From Actinoallomurus vinaceus (GTDB lineage Bacteria > Actinomycetota > Actinomycetes > Streptosporangiales > Streptosporangiaceae), in the NCBI RefSeq assembly GCF_039542055.1, contig NZ_BAABHK010000002.1, positions 930,001 through 994,000 of the forward strand: a stretch of DNA of 64,000 nt, read 5' to 3'. The notes under the pieces were generated by a model, which was given only the letters and a program-made list of their open reading frames with translations, was not told the DNA's origin and searched no databases. Positions 41,376 through 49,140 of the stretch are shown here, one piece after another (position 1 is the first letter of the stretch; each line of letters starts with the position of its first letter). The position numbers were made by a program, and so were the translations under genes.

Positions 41376-44189
41376 ATGAGCACCCCGATCAGATCGGCAG
41401 CGCTCCGCCTGCTGGCGGCTACGGCGCTGACCTCATCCTTCGTCTTCACCACGGCACCCGCGCACGCGGTGACCGGTTCCTGTCATCCCCGTGGGCGGGA
41501 CCTGTCGGTCACCTTCCAGCCGGTCGACCACACCGTCACCGACGCGCAGTACTTCCTGGCGCGGCTCACACTGGCCAACCGGGGCGGCCGGTGTGCCCTC
41601 GGGACGGACTGGGCGCTGTACTTCAACTCCGTGCGCCAGCCGGAAGCCGTCCTGCCGGGCGCGGCGGGCGACACCGCGCGCGCCCAGTTGGCCGGCCAGG
41701 GGCTGTCCGTGGCGCGGGCGGACACCGCGCAGAGCGGAGACCTGTACGTCCTGAAACCCACGAGCGGGTTCAAGCCCCTCGGGCCGGGCGAGCGCCGCGC
41801 GATCGACATCAACATCGAGCTCTGGGCGGTCCAGAAGACCGACGCGCCCGCGGGCTGGAGCATCGCGTTCGACGGCGGGCCCGCGCAGTGGGTGCCCGCC
41901 AAGGTCCTGCTCGATCCGGCGGATCCAAAGCAGACCAAGGCGTTCTCCGGCGACAACCGCCCGGTGCAGACGGCGGCGACGCGGTTCGGCGACAACACCG
42001 CGCAGCGGGCGAACCTCACCCTCCGGCAGCGGCTCCTCCCCCAGCCTCTGTCGGCCACCGCCGGCCAGGGCACGGTGGCGCTCGACGGAGGAACGGAGAT
42101 CCGCAACCCGGCCGCGCTGTCCGGCGAGGCGGGCTACCTGCGTTCGGCACTCGGCGATGTGCTCAAGGGCGGCGGCAAGGGCGGGACCGTCGTACGGCTG
42201 TCGGTCGACCCGAAGCTGGACGTCGACCACGACGGCAAGGCGGACGCCGAAGGCTACACGCTGCGCTCGACCGCCGGCGGCGTCGACATCGTCGGCGCGG
42301 ACCCGGCGGGCGTGCTGTACGGCGTGCAGACGCTGCGCCAGCTCATCCCCGCGTCGGCGTACGAGGCGGCCGCCCGCGGCGCCAAGCCGTCGAAGGTGGA
42401 CGTGCCGCAGGCGACGATCGCGGACGCTCCGCTGTTCGGCTACCGGGGCCTCGGCATCGATGTGGCACGCCACTTCGAGACCAAGCAGACGATCGAGAAG
42501 TTCCTCGATCTGATGTCGTACCTGAAGTTGAACCGGCTGCACTTCCACCTCAGCGACGACGAGGGCTGGCGGCTGCAGATCCCCGGGCTGCCCGAGCTGA
42601 CCGGCTTCGGGGCGCACCGGGGCCTGGACACCGCCCAGAAGAACCAGCTGCACCAGGGCATGGGCTCAGGCAACGACCTCGGCGGCGGCGACGGCGTGAC
42701 CGGCAAGGCCCGCAGCGAGACGGAGGCCAACTTGGGGCGCAAGCCCGCGTACCAGGGGTTCGAGCAGGACACGCTGAACTTCGTCGGGAAGGGCAGCGGC
42801 TACTACACGACCGCGGACTTCACCGAGATCCTGAAGTACGCCACCCGGCGGCACGTCCAGGTCGTCCCGGAGTTCGACTTCCCGGCGCACGCGCGGGCCG
42901 CGGTGCAGTCGATGGAACACCGCTACCAGTCGACCGGGGACGCGACGTACCGGCTGCTGGACCCGAAGGACACGTCCCAGCACAAGAGCGTCCAGGGCTA
43001 CACCGACAACCTGGTCAACCCGTGCCTGCCGAGCACGTACGCGTTCCTCTCCAAGGTCGTGACCACGGTGAAGGGCCTGTACGCCAGGGCAGGGGCCACG
43101 CTCGGCACCTTCAACCTGGGCGGTGACGAGCCACCGGGCCCGAACCGCTGGCAGGGGTCACCGGCGTGCAAGAGCAACCCGGAGACCGCCGGCAAGGACG
43201 ACGCCGCGCTGATGAACTACTTCTTCACGAAGTGGAACCAGATCGCGCTGACGGCCGCGCCGACGACCGCCGGATGGGAGGACGTCGTCCGCGACGACCC
43301 GCGGACGCTGAAACTCGACCACTTCATCGCGCTGCCGTGGCAGAACGTCTGGGGTTGGGGCCGTGAGGCCTGGGCGTACCACTTCGCCAACAACGGGCAG
43401 CCGGTGGTCCTGGCGCACGCGACCAACCTCTACCTGGACATGCCCTACAACAAGGACCCGGACGAGCCCGGCTACTACTGGGCCAACTACGTCGACGAGA
43501 AGAACACCTTCACGTACCAGCCGTACGACGTGTACGCGAGCGCGACCGAGGACCGGTGGGGCAACCCGATCAAGCCGGACCCGAGCTGGGAGAAGCTCAC
43601 GCCCGAGGGCCGCAAGAACATCCTCGGGATCGAGGCCCAGCTGTGGGCCGAGAACGGCAAGTCGCAGGAGATCCGGGAGTACCAGGCGTTCCCGAAGCTC
43701 CTCGGCGTCGCCGAGCGCGCCTGGAACCGCGACACGCCGAACACCGCCCAGATGCCGGCGGCGTGGAACGTGTTCGAGAACACGCTCGGACAGGTGACCT
43801 TCCCGCTGCTGTCCTTCTACAAGCCCGTCGAGCTGCCGGGTGTCGGGGTGAACTACCGCATCCCGCTGCCGGGCGGGCAGGTGCAGGGCGGAACGCTGAC
43901 CGCCAACGTCCGTAACCCGGGCCTGGCGATCGAGTACTCCGCCGACGGCGTCTCCTGGAAGCGGTACGACGGCCCGGTGAAGACCGGACCGACCGTGCTG
44001 CTGCGCACCCGCGCCGCCGACGGGCGGACCGGCCGGATCTCGCCGGTCGGCCTGCCGGTCTGGAACGCGGGCACCGCCTACCCGGCGGGCGCCCTGGTGG
44101 ACCACCAGGGCGAGATCTACCGGGCGACCCGCGCCAACACGTCGGCCGCCCCGGACACGTCCCCCACCTCCTGGACGCTCGTCCAATAA
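41376..44189 (+). CDS. Secreted GH20 beta-N-acetylhexosaminidase (chitobiase type)
   Basis: 937 residues from ATG 41376; AGGAGA lies 15 nt upstream. Signal peptide ends at TAPAHA (about residue 31). Domains: chitobiase N-terminal carbohydrate-binding-like domain (33-190), GH20 N-terminal domain (200-345), catalytic barrel (350-800) with GIDVARHFETKQTIEKFLDL, LHFHLSDDEGWR and the Asp584-Glu585 pair in NLGGDEPPG, a C-terminal Ig-like domain, and a chitin-binding CBM5/12-like end (WNAGTAYPAGALVDHQGEIY ... SPTSWTLVQ). Substrate-assisted hydrolysis removes terminal GlcNAc from chitooligosaccharides or glycans outside the cell. Likely controlled by the divergent TetR; no DasR-type site was noticed upstream. 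Confidence 0.93.
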   Translation: MSTPIRSAALRLLAATALTSSFVFTTAPAHAVTGSCHPRGRDLSVTFQPVDHTVTDAQYFLARLTLANRGGRCALGTDWALYFNSVRQPEAVLPGAAGDTARAQLAGQGLSVARADTAQSGDLYVLKPTSGFKPLGPGERRAIDINIELWAVQKTDAPAGWSIAFDGGPAQWVPAKVLLDPADPKQTKAFSGDNRPVQTAATRFGDNTAQRANLTLRQRLLPQPLSATAGQGTVALDGGTEIRNPAALSGEAGYLRSALGDVLKGGGKGGTVVRLSVDPKLDVDHDGKADAEGYTLRSTAGGVDIVGADPAGVLYGVQTLRQLIPASAYEAAARGAKPSKVDVPQATIADAPLFGYRGLGIDVARHFETKQTIEKFLDLMSYLKLNRLHFHLSDDEGWRLQIPGLPELTGFGAHRGLDTAQKNQLHQGMGSGNDLGGGDGVTGKARSETEANLGRKPAYQGFEQDTLNFVGKGSGYYTTADFTEILKYATRRHVQVVPEFDFPAHARAAVQSMEHRYQSTGDATYRLLDPKDTSQHKSVQGYTDNLVNPCLPSTYAFLSKVVTTVKGLYARAGATLGTFNLGGDEPPGPNRWQGSPACKSNPETAGKDDAALMNYFFTKWNQIALTAAPTTAGWEDVVRDDPRTLKLDHFIALPWQNVWGWGREAWAYHFANNGQPVVLAHATNLYLDMPYNKDPDEPGYYWANYVDEKNTFTYQPYDVYASATEDRWGNPIKPDPSWEKLTPEGRKNILGIEAQLWAENGKSQEIREYQAFPKLLGVAERAWNRDTPNTAQMPAAWNVFENTLGQVTFPLLSFYKPVELPGVGVNYRIPLPGGQVQGGTLTANVRNPGLAIEYSADGVSWKRYDGPVKTGPTVLLRTRAADGRTGRISPVGLPVWNAGTAYPAGALVDHQGEIYRATRANTSAAPDTSPTSWTLVQ

Positions 44190-44198
44190 GATCGGTCG

Positions 44199-44232
44199 GG
44201 CGGCCGGGCGAACAAAAGTCCCCGGCCGCCCG
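44199..44232 (+). terminator. Terminator of the GH20 gene
   Basis: GGGCGGCCGGG (44199-44209) and CCCGGCCGCCC (44222-44232) pair perfectly around a 12-nt A-rich loop, 10 nt after the stop. Confidence 0.78.
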
Positions 44233-44282
44233 TCTCACATCCCGGCGGCACTACCACGGGATTCGTCGCGGTCGACGTGGCC

Positions 44283-44405
44283 TATGCTGTGGCCCGGTGC
44301 CGCGTGGGGGCTCTCCCAGAGACCGGTCGGCGGGGTTGAAACCCGGCTTCGCCGGGATCCGGTCCCCGCTCCACCGAACGCGCTTCTCCCTGGAGGGTCC
44401 CCCGT
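44283..44405 (+). promoter_or_regulatory. Promoter and structured 5' leader of the DUF1023 gene
   Basis: TATGCT (44283-44288) is a -10-like hexamer. The following roughly 110-nt leader holds CCCGGC-TTC-GCCGGG (about 44342-44356) and other GC stems before the ribosome site GGAGGG. It could be a regulatory RNA but matches no riboswitch consensus I know. Confidence 0.35.
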
Positions 44406-45386
44406 ATGATCACACCTCGACTGCCTCGTACCCGCGGTCTGAGCAGGTGCCTGGCGGCCGTCGCGGTGGTGATCGCGGTCTGGGTGACGACCCTGGGCGC
44501 GGGCCGCGTCAACGTGTACGCGAAGCCGGACGCGCTGCCCGCCCTGTCGGTGTCCACCCTCGCCGCCCGCTATAAGGCGAACCGCCGCGCGATGGGCGAG
44601 GCGATGAAGACGGCCCGCCGGATCCAGGACTTCGCGATGGCCCGGTCGCTGAGCCGCCTGCTCACGCCGGGACGGCAGTTCCTCTCCTTCGACGCGCGCG
44701 GCACCGGCCGTACCGTCGAGGTCCTCGGCGACCTGGCCCACGCCCGCCGGGTGGCGATCCTGGTGCCGGGCGCCGACACGACGCTGACGACGTTCGACGT
44801 GCGCGGGCACCGGCCGTATGACACGCCCGGCGGCGGGGCGCGGGCCCTGTTCGACCAGGCGCGGCGTATCGAGCGGGATCCGAACCTGGCCGTCGTCGCC
44901 TGGCTGGACTACAGCCCGCCCAAGATCACGAGCGCCGGGGTCATGACCGACTTCCGGGCGGACACCGGGGCGGCGCGGCTACGCCGTTTCGTCGCCGAGC
45001 TGCACCGCCTGAACCCCTTGGCCCGTACGACCCTGCTCTGCCACAGCTACGGCTCCGTGGTGTGCGGGGAGGCCGTCCGGGGCCTGCCCGTGAGCGACGT
45101 GGCGGCCTTCGGCAGCCCCGGGATGTCGGCCTCCAGCGCGGCCGGGCTCGGGACGCGGGCGCGTGTCTGGGCGGCGCGCGGCGCGAACGACTGGATCGGT
45201 CTGGTCCCGCACGTGCGGATGTTCGGCCTGGGGTTCGGCACCGACCCGGTGTCGTCGGGCTTCGGCGCGCGGGTGTTCGCGGCCGGAACGGCGAGCCACA
45301 GCGACTACCTGCGGCCCGGCTCCGTGTCGCTGCGCAACCTCGCACTGATAGTGCTGGGCCGCACCGCGCAGGTAACCCCCGCCTGA
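44406..45386 (+). CDS. DUF1023 alpha/beta hydrolase, membrane-anchored or secreted
   Basis: 326 residues from ATG 44406 (GGAGGG upstream). One N-terminal hydrophobic segment (CLAAVAVVIAVWVTTLGAG) acts as signal or anchor. The DUF1023 fold shows VAILVPGADTTLTTFD, nucleophile Ser in LLCHSYGSVVCGEA and a C-terminal His in ASHSDYLRPGS. These actinobacterial proteins are predicted esterases or lipases of the cell envelope with no assigned substrate. Monocistronic. Confidence 0.87.
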   Translation: MITPRLPRTRGLSRCLAAVAVVIAVWVTTLGAGRVNVYAKPDALPALSVSTLAARYKANRRAMGEAMKTARRIQDFAMARSLSRLLTPGRQFLSFDARGTGRTVEVLGDLAHARRVAILVPGADTTLTTFDVRGHRPYDTPGGGARALFDQARRIERDPNLAVVAWLDYSPPKITSAGVMTDFRADTGAARLRRFVAELHRLNPLARTTLLCHSYGSVVCGEAVRGLPVSDVAAFGSPGMSASSAAGLGTRARVWAARGANDWIGLVPHVRMFGLGFGTDPVSSGFGARVFAAGTASHSDYLRPGSVSLRNLALIVLGRTAQVTPA

Positions 45387-45530
45387 GGCAATAAGCAACA
45401 AATCTGACATTCGTTTCGTCAGCTGTCAACGACTGAATCGGTCATGAAATTGGCCGATTTCGGCTCCTCCTCAAATCGGGGTTTCGGTGCTTGAGTAAGT
45501 CGAGCCTCCGTCCCCCAATCAGGAGAGTCG

Positions 45531-46385
45531 ATGAAACTCCCCCGCCTCGTCGTCTCCGCAGCATGCGCGGCGACCGTCTCGGCCGCCATGGTCGGCACCG
45601 CGACCTCCGCCTCGGCCGCCACGGTCAACTACGTCGCCCTGGGCGACTCCTACTCGTCGGGCACCGGCACCGGCTCCTATGACCTGGACAGCACCTGCCA
45701 GCGCAGCAGCCGGGCCTACCCCGCCAAGTGGGCCGCCGCTCACTCGCCCTCCTCGTTCAAGTTCGCCGCCTGCTCCGGCGCGAAGACCACCGACGTGCTG
45801 AACAACCAGCTCGGGTCGCTCAGCTCGAGCACCTCGCTGGTGAGCATCACGATCGGCGGCAACGACGCCGGCTTCAGCAGCGTCATGCAGACCTGCGTGC
45901 TGGGCTCGGACTCGGACTGCACGACCGCGGTCAACAACGCCAAGAACTACGCCGACACCCAGCTCCCGGGCCGGCTGAGCACGCTGTTCTCCGCCATTGA
46001 ATCCAAGGCGCCGAACGCGCACGTCGTCGTGCTCGACTATCCGCACCTGTACATCACCAACGACTCCTTCTGCGTCGGGATGAGCCACACCAAGCACGCC
46101 GCACTCAACTCCGGCGCCGACGAGATCGACACCGTGATCAGCAAGGGCGCGGCCAACGCCGGGTTCACCTTCGCCGACGTACGCAGCAAGTTCGCCGGGC
46201 ACGAGCTGTGCTCGGGCGACGGCTGGCTCAACTCGGTCACCATCCCGATCGGCAACTCCTACCACCCGACGGCGACCGGCCACGCGAGCGGATACCTGCC
46301 GGTGTTCACCGCCACGGCACCGGCCCTCACGGCCGCCAAGGCGGCGAAGGCGGCGAAGGCGGCGAAGGCGTCCAAGAAGAGCTGA
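45531..46385 (+). CDS. Secreted SGNH/GDSL esterase-lipase
   Basis: 284 residues from ATG 45531 (AGGAGAG). Signal peptide ends around ATSASAA (30). SGNH blocks: Ser in YVALGDSYSSGTG, Gly region in SGAKTTDVL, Asn in SITIGGNDAGF and the Asp/His block near SYHPTATGHASGY. It matches actinomycete extracellular lipases/phospholipases (three disulfides expected from Cys pairs, e.g. TCQRSS, CSGAK, TCVLGSDSDC). The C-terminus ends in a lysine/alanine repeat (AAKAAKAAKAAKASKK) encoded by 9-bp units, absent from typical relatives and perhaps envelope-binding. A strong terminator follows. Confidence 0.92.
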   Translation: MKLPRLVVSAACAATVSAAMVGTATSASAATVNYVALGDSYSSGTGTGSYDLDSTCQRSSRAYPAKWAAAHSPSSFKFAACSGAKTTDVLNNQLGSLSSSTSLVSITIGGNDAGFSSVMQTCVLGSDSDCTTAVNNAKNYADTQLPGRLSTLFSAIESKAPNAHVVVLDYPHLYITNDSFCVGMSHTKHAALNSGADEIDTVISKGAANAGFTFADVRSKFAGHELCSGDGWLNSVTIPIGNSYHPTATGHASGYLPVFTATAPALTAAKAAKAAKAAKASKKS

Positions 46386-46429
46386 CGTCCGCCGAGGTCG
46401 GCCGAGGGGCACATCCCCGGCCACCTCAC

Positions 46430-46480
46430 CCGACGGCTCCGCCCGGTCGATTCCCCTGTCCGACCGGACGGAGCCGTCGG
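46430..46480 (+). terminator. Nested hairpin after the SGNH gene
   Basis: CCGACGGCTCCG (46430-46441) pairs with CGGAGCCGTCGG (46469-46480), with an inner CCGGTCG/CGACCGG stem. Very stable terminator 45 nt after the stop. Confidence 0.8.
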
Positions 46481-46572
46481 ACACTGAGGTGCCGGGCCGC
46501 CCGCGCGCCGAACGCCCGGCCGCACTACGATCTCCGCAGCGCCGGGACCCGCTCGGCGTCGGAGCGACTGCG

Positions 46573-47373
46573 ATGGACTATCACGAACGGCTGCCGCCAG
46601 AAGTGGCTGAACTCTTCCCCGACGGCGGCGCCGGACGAACACTGTCCGTGACGCTCCCGTACGGATACGTAGTATGGCCGGACCCGGGATACCCCCAGCA
46701 CCAGCCGGCCAAGCAGCCGGCGTTCTGGATCAGCGACGATCCGGTGCCGTGCGCGCTGTGGTCACGGCTCCGTGCCGAGCACCACGCGTCCGGCCTGTGG
46801 CCGGTCATGCTGGAGGACACCACCCAGCCATGGTCGATGGGTCAGATCGCGCCCGAACCGGTCGATGAGATCGACAATTACAACGCCGACGCGTTCATGG
46901 CCGAGGTCTGGGCCGGATGGGAGGAGCCGGCCGCGGACGTCACCCCCTTCGGCCGTTACTCCCCCGGTCCGGCTCCGCCCGGCGAGTTGCAGGAGGACCC
47001 GGACGTCCTCGCCGGCCGGTGCGCGGAGGTGCTCGGCGAGCGCTCTCTCGGCCTCGTGCCCGTCGCACGCGGCGCCGACACGCTGGCCGTCATGGGCTGG
47101 CAGGGCGCCCGCCACCACAACCTCTGGACCGCCCCCTTGTCCGCGGTGGTGCGCAGCTGGGAGGACCGGTTCGGAGCGCGGCTCATCGGGGTCGGCTTCA
47201 ACACGCTCGAGCTGAGCGTCGCCGCGCCGCCGACGACCTTCCGGCACGCGCTGCACGTCGCGGCGGAGCACTGGACGTTCTGCCCGGAGATCATCCTGCA
47301 GGGCCCGGGCACCCTGGAGGGGCACGCGGAGCAGATCTGCGGCAGCAATATATGGTCCTTTTGGTGGGAGTGA
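46573..47373 (+). CDS. DUF4253 domain protein
   Basis: 266 residues from ATG 46573 with GGAG 8 nt upstream. The DUF4253 domain occupies the C-terminal part (SLGLVPVARGADTLAVMGW, VRSWEDRFGARLIGVGFNTL, LHVAAEHWTFCPEIILQG). Function unknown; these proteins are widespread as single genes in actinomycetes and have been suggested to act in contact-dependent or immunity contexts without proof. Soluble. No obvious partner. Confidence 0.85.
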   Translation: MDYHERLPPEVAELFPDGGAGRTLSVTLPYGYVVWPDPGYPQHQPAKQPAFWISDDPVPCALWSRLRAEHHASGLWPVMLEDTTQPWSMGQIAPEPVDEIDNYNADAFMAEVWAGWEEPAADVTPFGRYSPGPAPPGELQEDPDVLAGRCAEVLGERSLGLVPVARGADTLAVMGWQGARHHNLWTAPLSAVVRSWEDRFGARLIGVGFNTLELSVAAPPTTFRHALHVAAEHWTFCPEIILQGPGTLEGHAEQICGSNIWSFWWE

Positions 47374-47442
47374 TCCGGGCGTCCGAAAGTCCCCGGACCG
47401 CGCCCTTCGTCATGCCGTAGGACGACAGACTGGAGACAGGAC

Positions 47443-47841
47443 ATGTCCGGACTGAGTGACGACGCCAAGGAACTGCTCCGCAAGCCGTACTTCGCCTGGG
47501 CGACGACGGTCCGCCCGGATGGCTCTCTGCACAGCACCGTCGTCTGGGCCGACGTGGACGGGGACGACGTCATCTTCAACACCGCGATCGGCCGGGCGAA
47601 GGAGCGGCACCTCCGCCAGAACCCCCGGGTCTCGATCAGCGTCCTCGACCCGAACGACGCCTTCCACGCCGTCAGCGTCTCCGGCGAGGCACGACTGGAG
47701 GAGGAGGGCGCCGACGCGGTCATCGACGGCCTCGCCAAGAAGTACCTCGGCGTCGACACCTACCCGTACCGCCAGTCCGGCGAGCAGCGCATCACGGTGC
47801 GCATACCGGCCGAGAAGGTCATCTACTCCCCCGGCGGGTGA
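47443..47841 (+). CDS. PPOX-class F420-dependent oxidoreductase-like protein
   Basis: 132 residues from ATG 47443 (GGAGACAGG). A split-barrel flavin/F420-binding fold: FAWATTVRPDGSLHSTVVWA, VIFNTAIGRAKERHLRQNPR, VSISVLDPNDAFHAVSVSGE. Many actinobacterial members bind the deazaflavin F420 and reduce small substrates; others bind FMN or haem. Cytoplasmic, single gene, followed by two terminator hairpins. Confidence 0.85.
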   Translation: MSGLSDDAKELLRKPYFAWATTVRPDGSLHSTVVWADVDGDDVIFNTAIGRAKERHLRQNPRVSISVLDPNDAFHAVSVSGEARLEEEGADAVIDGLAKKYLGVDTYPYRQSGEQRITVRIPAEKVIYSPGG

Positions 47842-47846
47842 TCTCG

Positions 47847-47926
47847 ATCCCTCGTGAGCACGAGGGATCTCCTGAACCAGACCGTGCCCGGGGTCCCGGG
47901 GCGGCGATCGCCTTCCGCCCCGGGAC
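47847..47926. terminator. Two tandem terminator hairpins between convergent genes
   Basis: ATCCCTCGTG/CACGAGGGAT (47847-47856, 47859-47868) and GTCCCGGGGCGG/CCGCCCCGGGAC (47893-47904, 47915-47926) are perfect stems separating the PPOX and lectin genes. Confidence 0.8.
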
Positions 47927-47942
47927 GGCCGAGTCGATCAGC

Positions 47943-48887
47943 TCACCGTCGCGTCGTCGCCGGCGTCGTCGTCGCCGATGGGGTGAACGTCCACTGGCTC
48001 GCCGAGCCCGAGCAGCTGCCCGCGACCACGGTGCCGCCCGACGCGCGGAAGCACTTCTCTCCGGTCTGGATATCCGAGATCGTGCCGTTCGGATTGATCG
48101 ACCACTGTTGCGACGGTCCGCCGGTACACGTCTTGAGCGCGATCTTTCCGCTGGAGTTGGCCGCGCACAGATCGTTGATCACCAGGAACGCGCCGTGGAA
48201 CGTGAACCGCTGGTCGGTAGCGCCGTTGCAGGCCGCGGTCTTGAGCACGGTCCCCGAGGTCGAACTGTTGCCCGGGTCGTCGATGCACTGGCCCGATGAG
48301 CCGTTCTTGTACTGGCCGACCGTCGTATGGGGCTGAGCGCCGCCGTAGCACTCCCCGGTGCCGCTGTTGAACAGCGGAGTCGAATCGTACGGCTCGTTGG
48401 ACGGCGGGTCGACGACGACGGGCTCCATGGTCGGGGTGTTGTCGGCGTTGTAGTGCGTCAGCGCGTCCTCGCAGTCGATCGCGCGCATCGCGTTGCCGCC
48501 CTTGCCTCCCAGCCACAGGTCGATGTGGCGCAGTCCCGGCCCGCCGTTGGGACCGTGGCCGCTCCAGTCCTCACCGCATTCCTCGCAGCTGTCCTCCATG
48601 ATGAAGTACTTGCGCACGCGCGGGACCCACACGACCGTGCCCGCGGGCAGCTCCGACTTGGACGTGGCGAACGTGATCGGGTCCGAATAGGTGCCCTTGC
48701 CACCCGCGGTGTCATGGATCTGCGGGTACGAGATGTCGCCGCCCGGCGGTGTGTTGTCCCACCAGCCGTAGAACGTCAGGAACGTCTGCTGCGTCTTCGA
48801 GGCCGCGGACGCCTGCGAGGCGCCCTGCAGCCCGAGGAACGCCAGACAGGCGACGATCAGAGCCGCGCCGTACGCGCGCCAACCCAT
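47943..48887 (-). CDS. Secreted ricin-B-type lectin protein
   Basis: 314 residues from ATG 48887. Signal peptide ends near SQASAAS (about 29). Residues 30-165 form a separate secreted domain with FYGWWDNTPPGG, GTVVWVPRVRKYFIMED, SCEECGEDW and LRHIDLWLGG, resembling a small double-psi barrel-like domain but not confidently assigned. The C-terminal 125 residues are a ricin-type beta-trefoil (SGQCIDDPGNSSTSGTVLKT, QQWSINPNGTI, KCFRASGGTV), predicted to bind galactose-type sugars. It is divergent from the GH59 gene across a palindromic spacer, so the two are likely coregulated and act on the same glycan. Confidence 0.85.
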   Translation of the reverse strand: MGWRAYGAALIVACLAFLGLQGASQASAASKTQQTFLTFYGWWDNTPPGGDISYPQIHDTAGGKGTYSDPITFATSKSELPAGTVVWVPRVRKYFIMEDSCEECGEDWSGHGPNGGPGLRHIDLWLGGKGGNAMRAIDCEDALTHYNADNTPTMEPVVVDPPSNEPYDSTPLFNSGTGECYGGAQPHTTVGQYKNGSSGQCIDDPGNSSTSGTVLKTAACNGATDQRFTFHGAFLVINDLCAANSSGKIALKTCTGGPSQQWSINPNGTISDIQTGEKCFRASGGTVVAGSCSGSASQWTFTPSATTTPATTRR

Positions 48888-48970
48888 GGTGCCTCCCTCA
48901 GCGGCGAGTCGTCACAGGCTTGAGCCCTGCGCCCAGCGCTCCCGCCGCACCCGAGCCCGGCGCACGAAAT

Positions 48971-48993
48971 TAGTTAGGAAGTCTTCCTTACTA
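48971..48993. promoter_or_regulatory. 23-bp near-palindrome between lectin and GH59 genes
   Basis: The stretch TAGTTAGGAAG-T-CTTCCTTACTA has 11-bp arms with one mismatch around a central T, in the AT-rich middle of a divergent spacer. A strong operator candidate for both secreted-protein genes. Confidence 0.6.
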
Positions 48994-49140
48994 TTTCTGG
49001 GAGGACCGTACTCCCGGTCAAAAGGCCCGTCAACGGGTTCGCCGGAGTTCGGTGAGTTGCCACTACTGGACAGACACGTTGACGCAATGGTCAGTCCGTG
49101 AAAATCCGTGGTGCGGGAGCGACGTCCGCGAGGAGACGAC

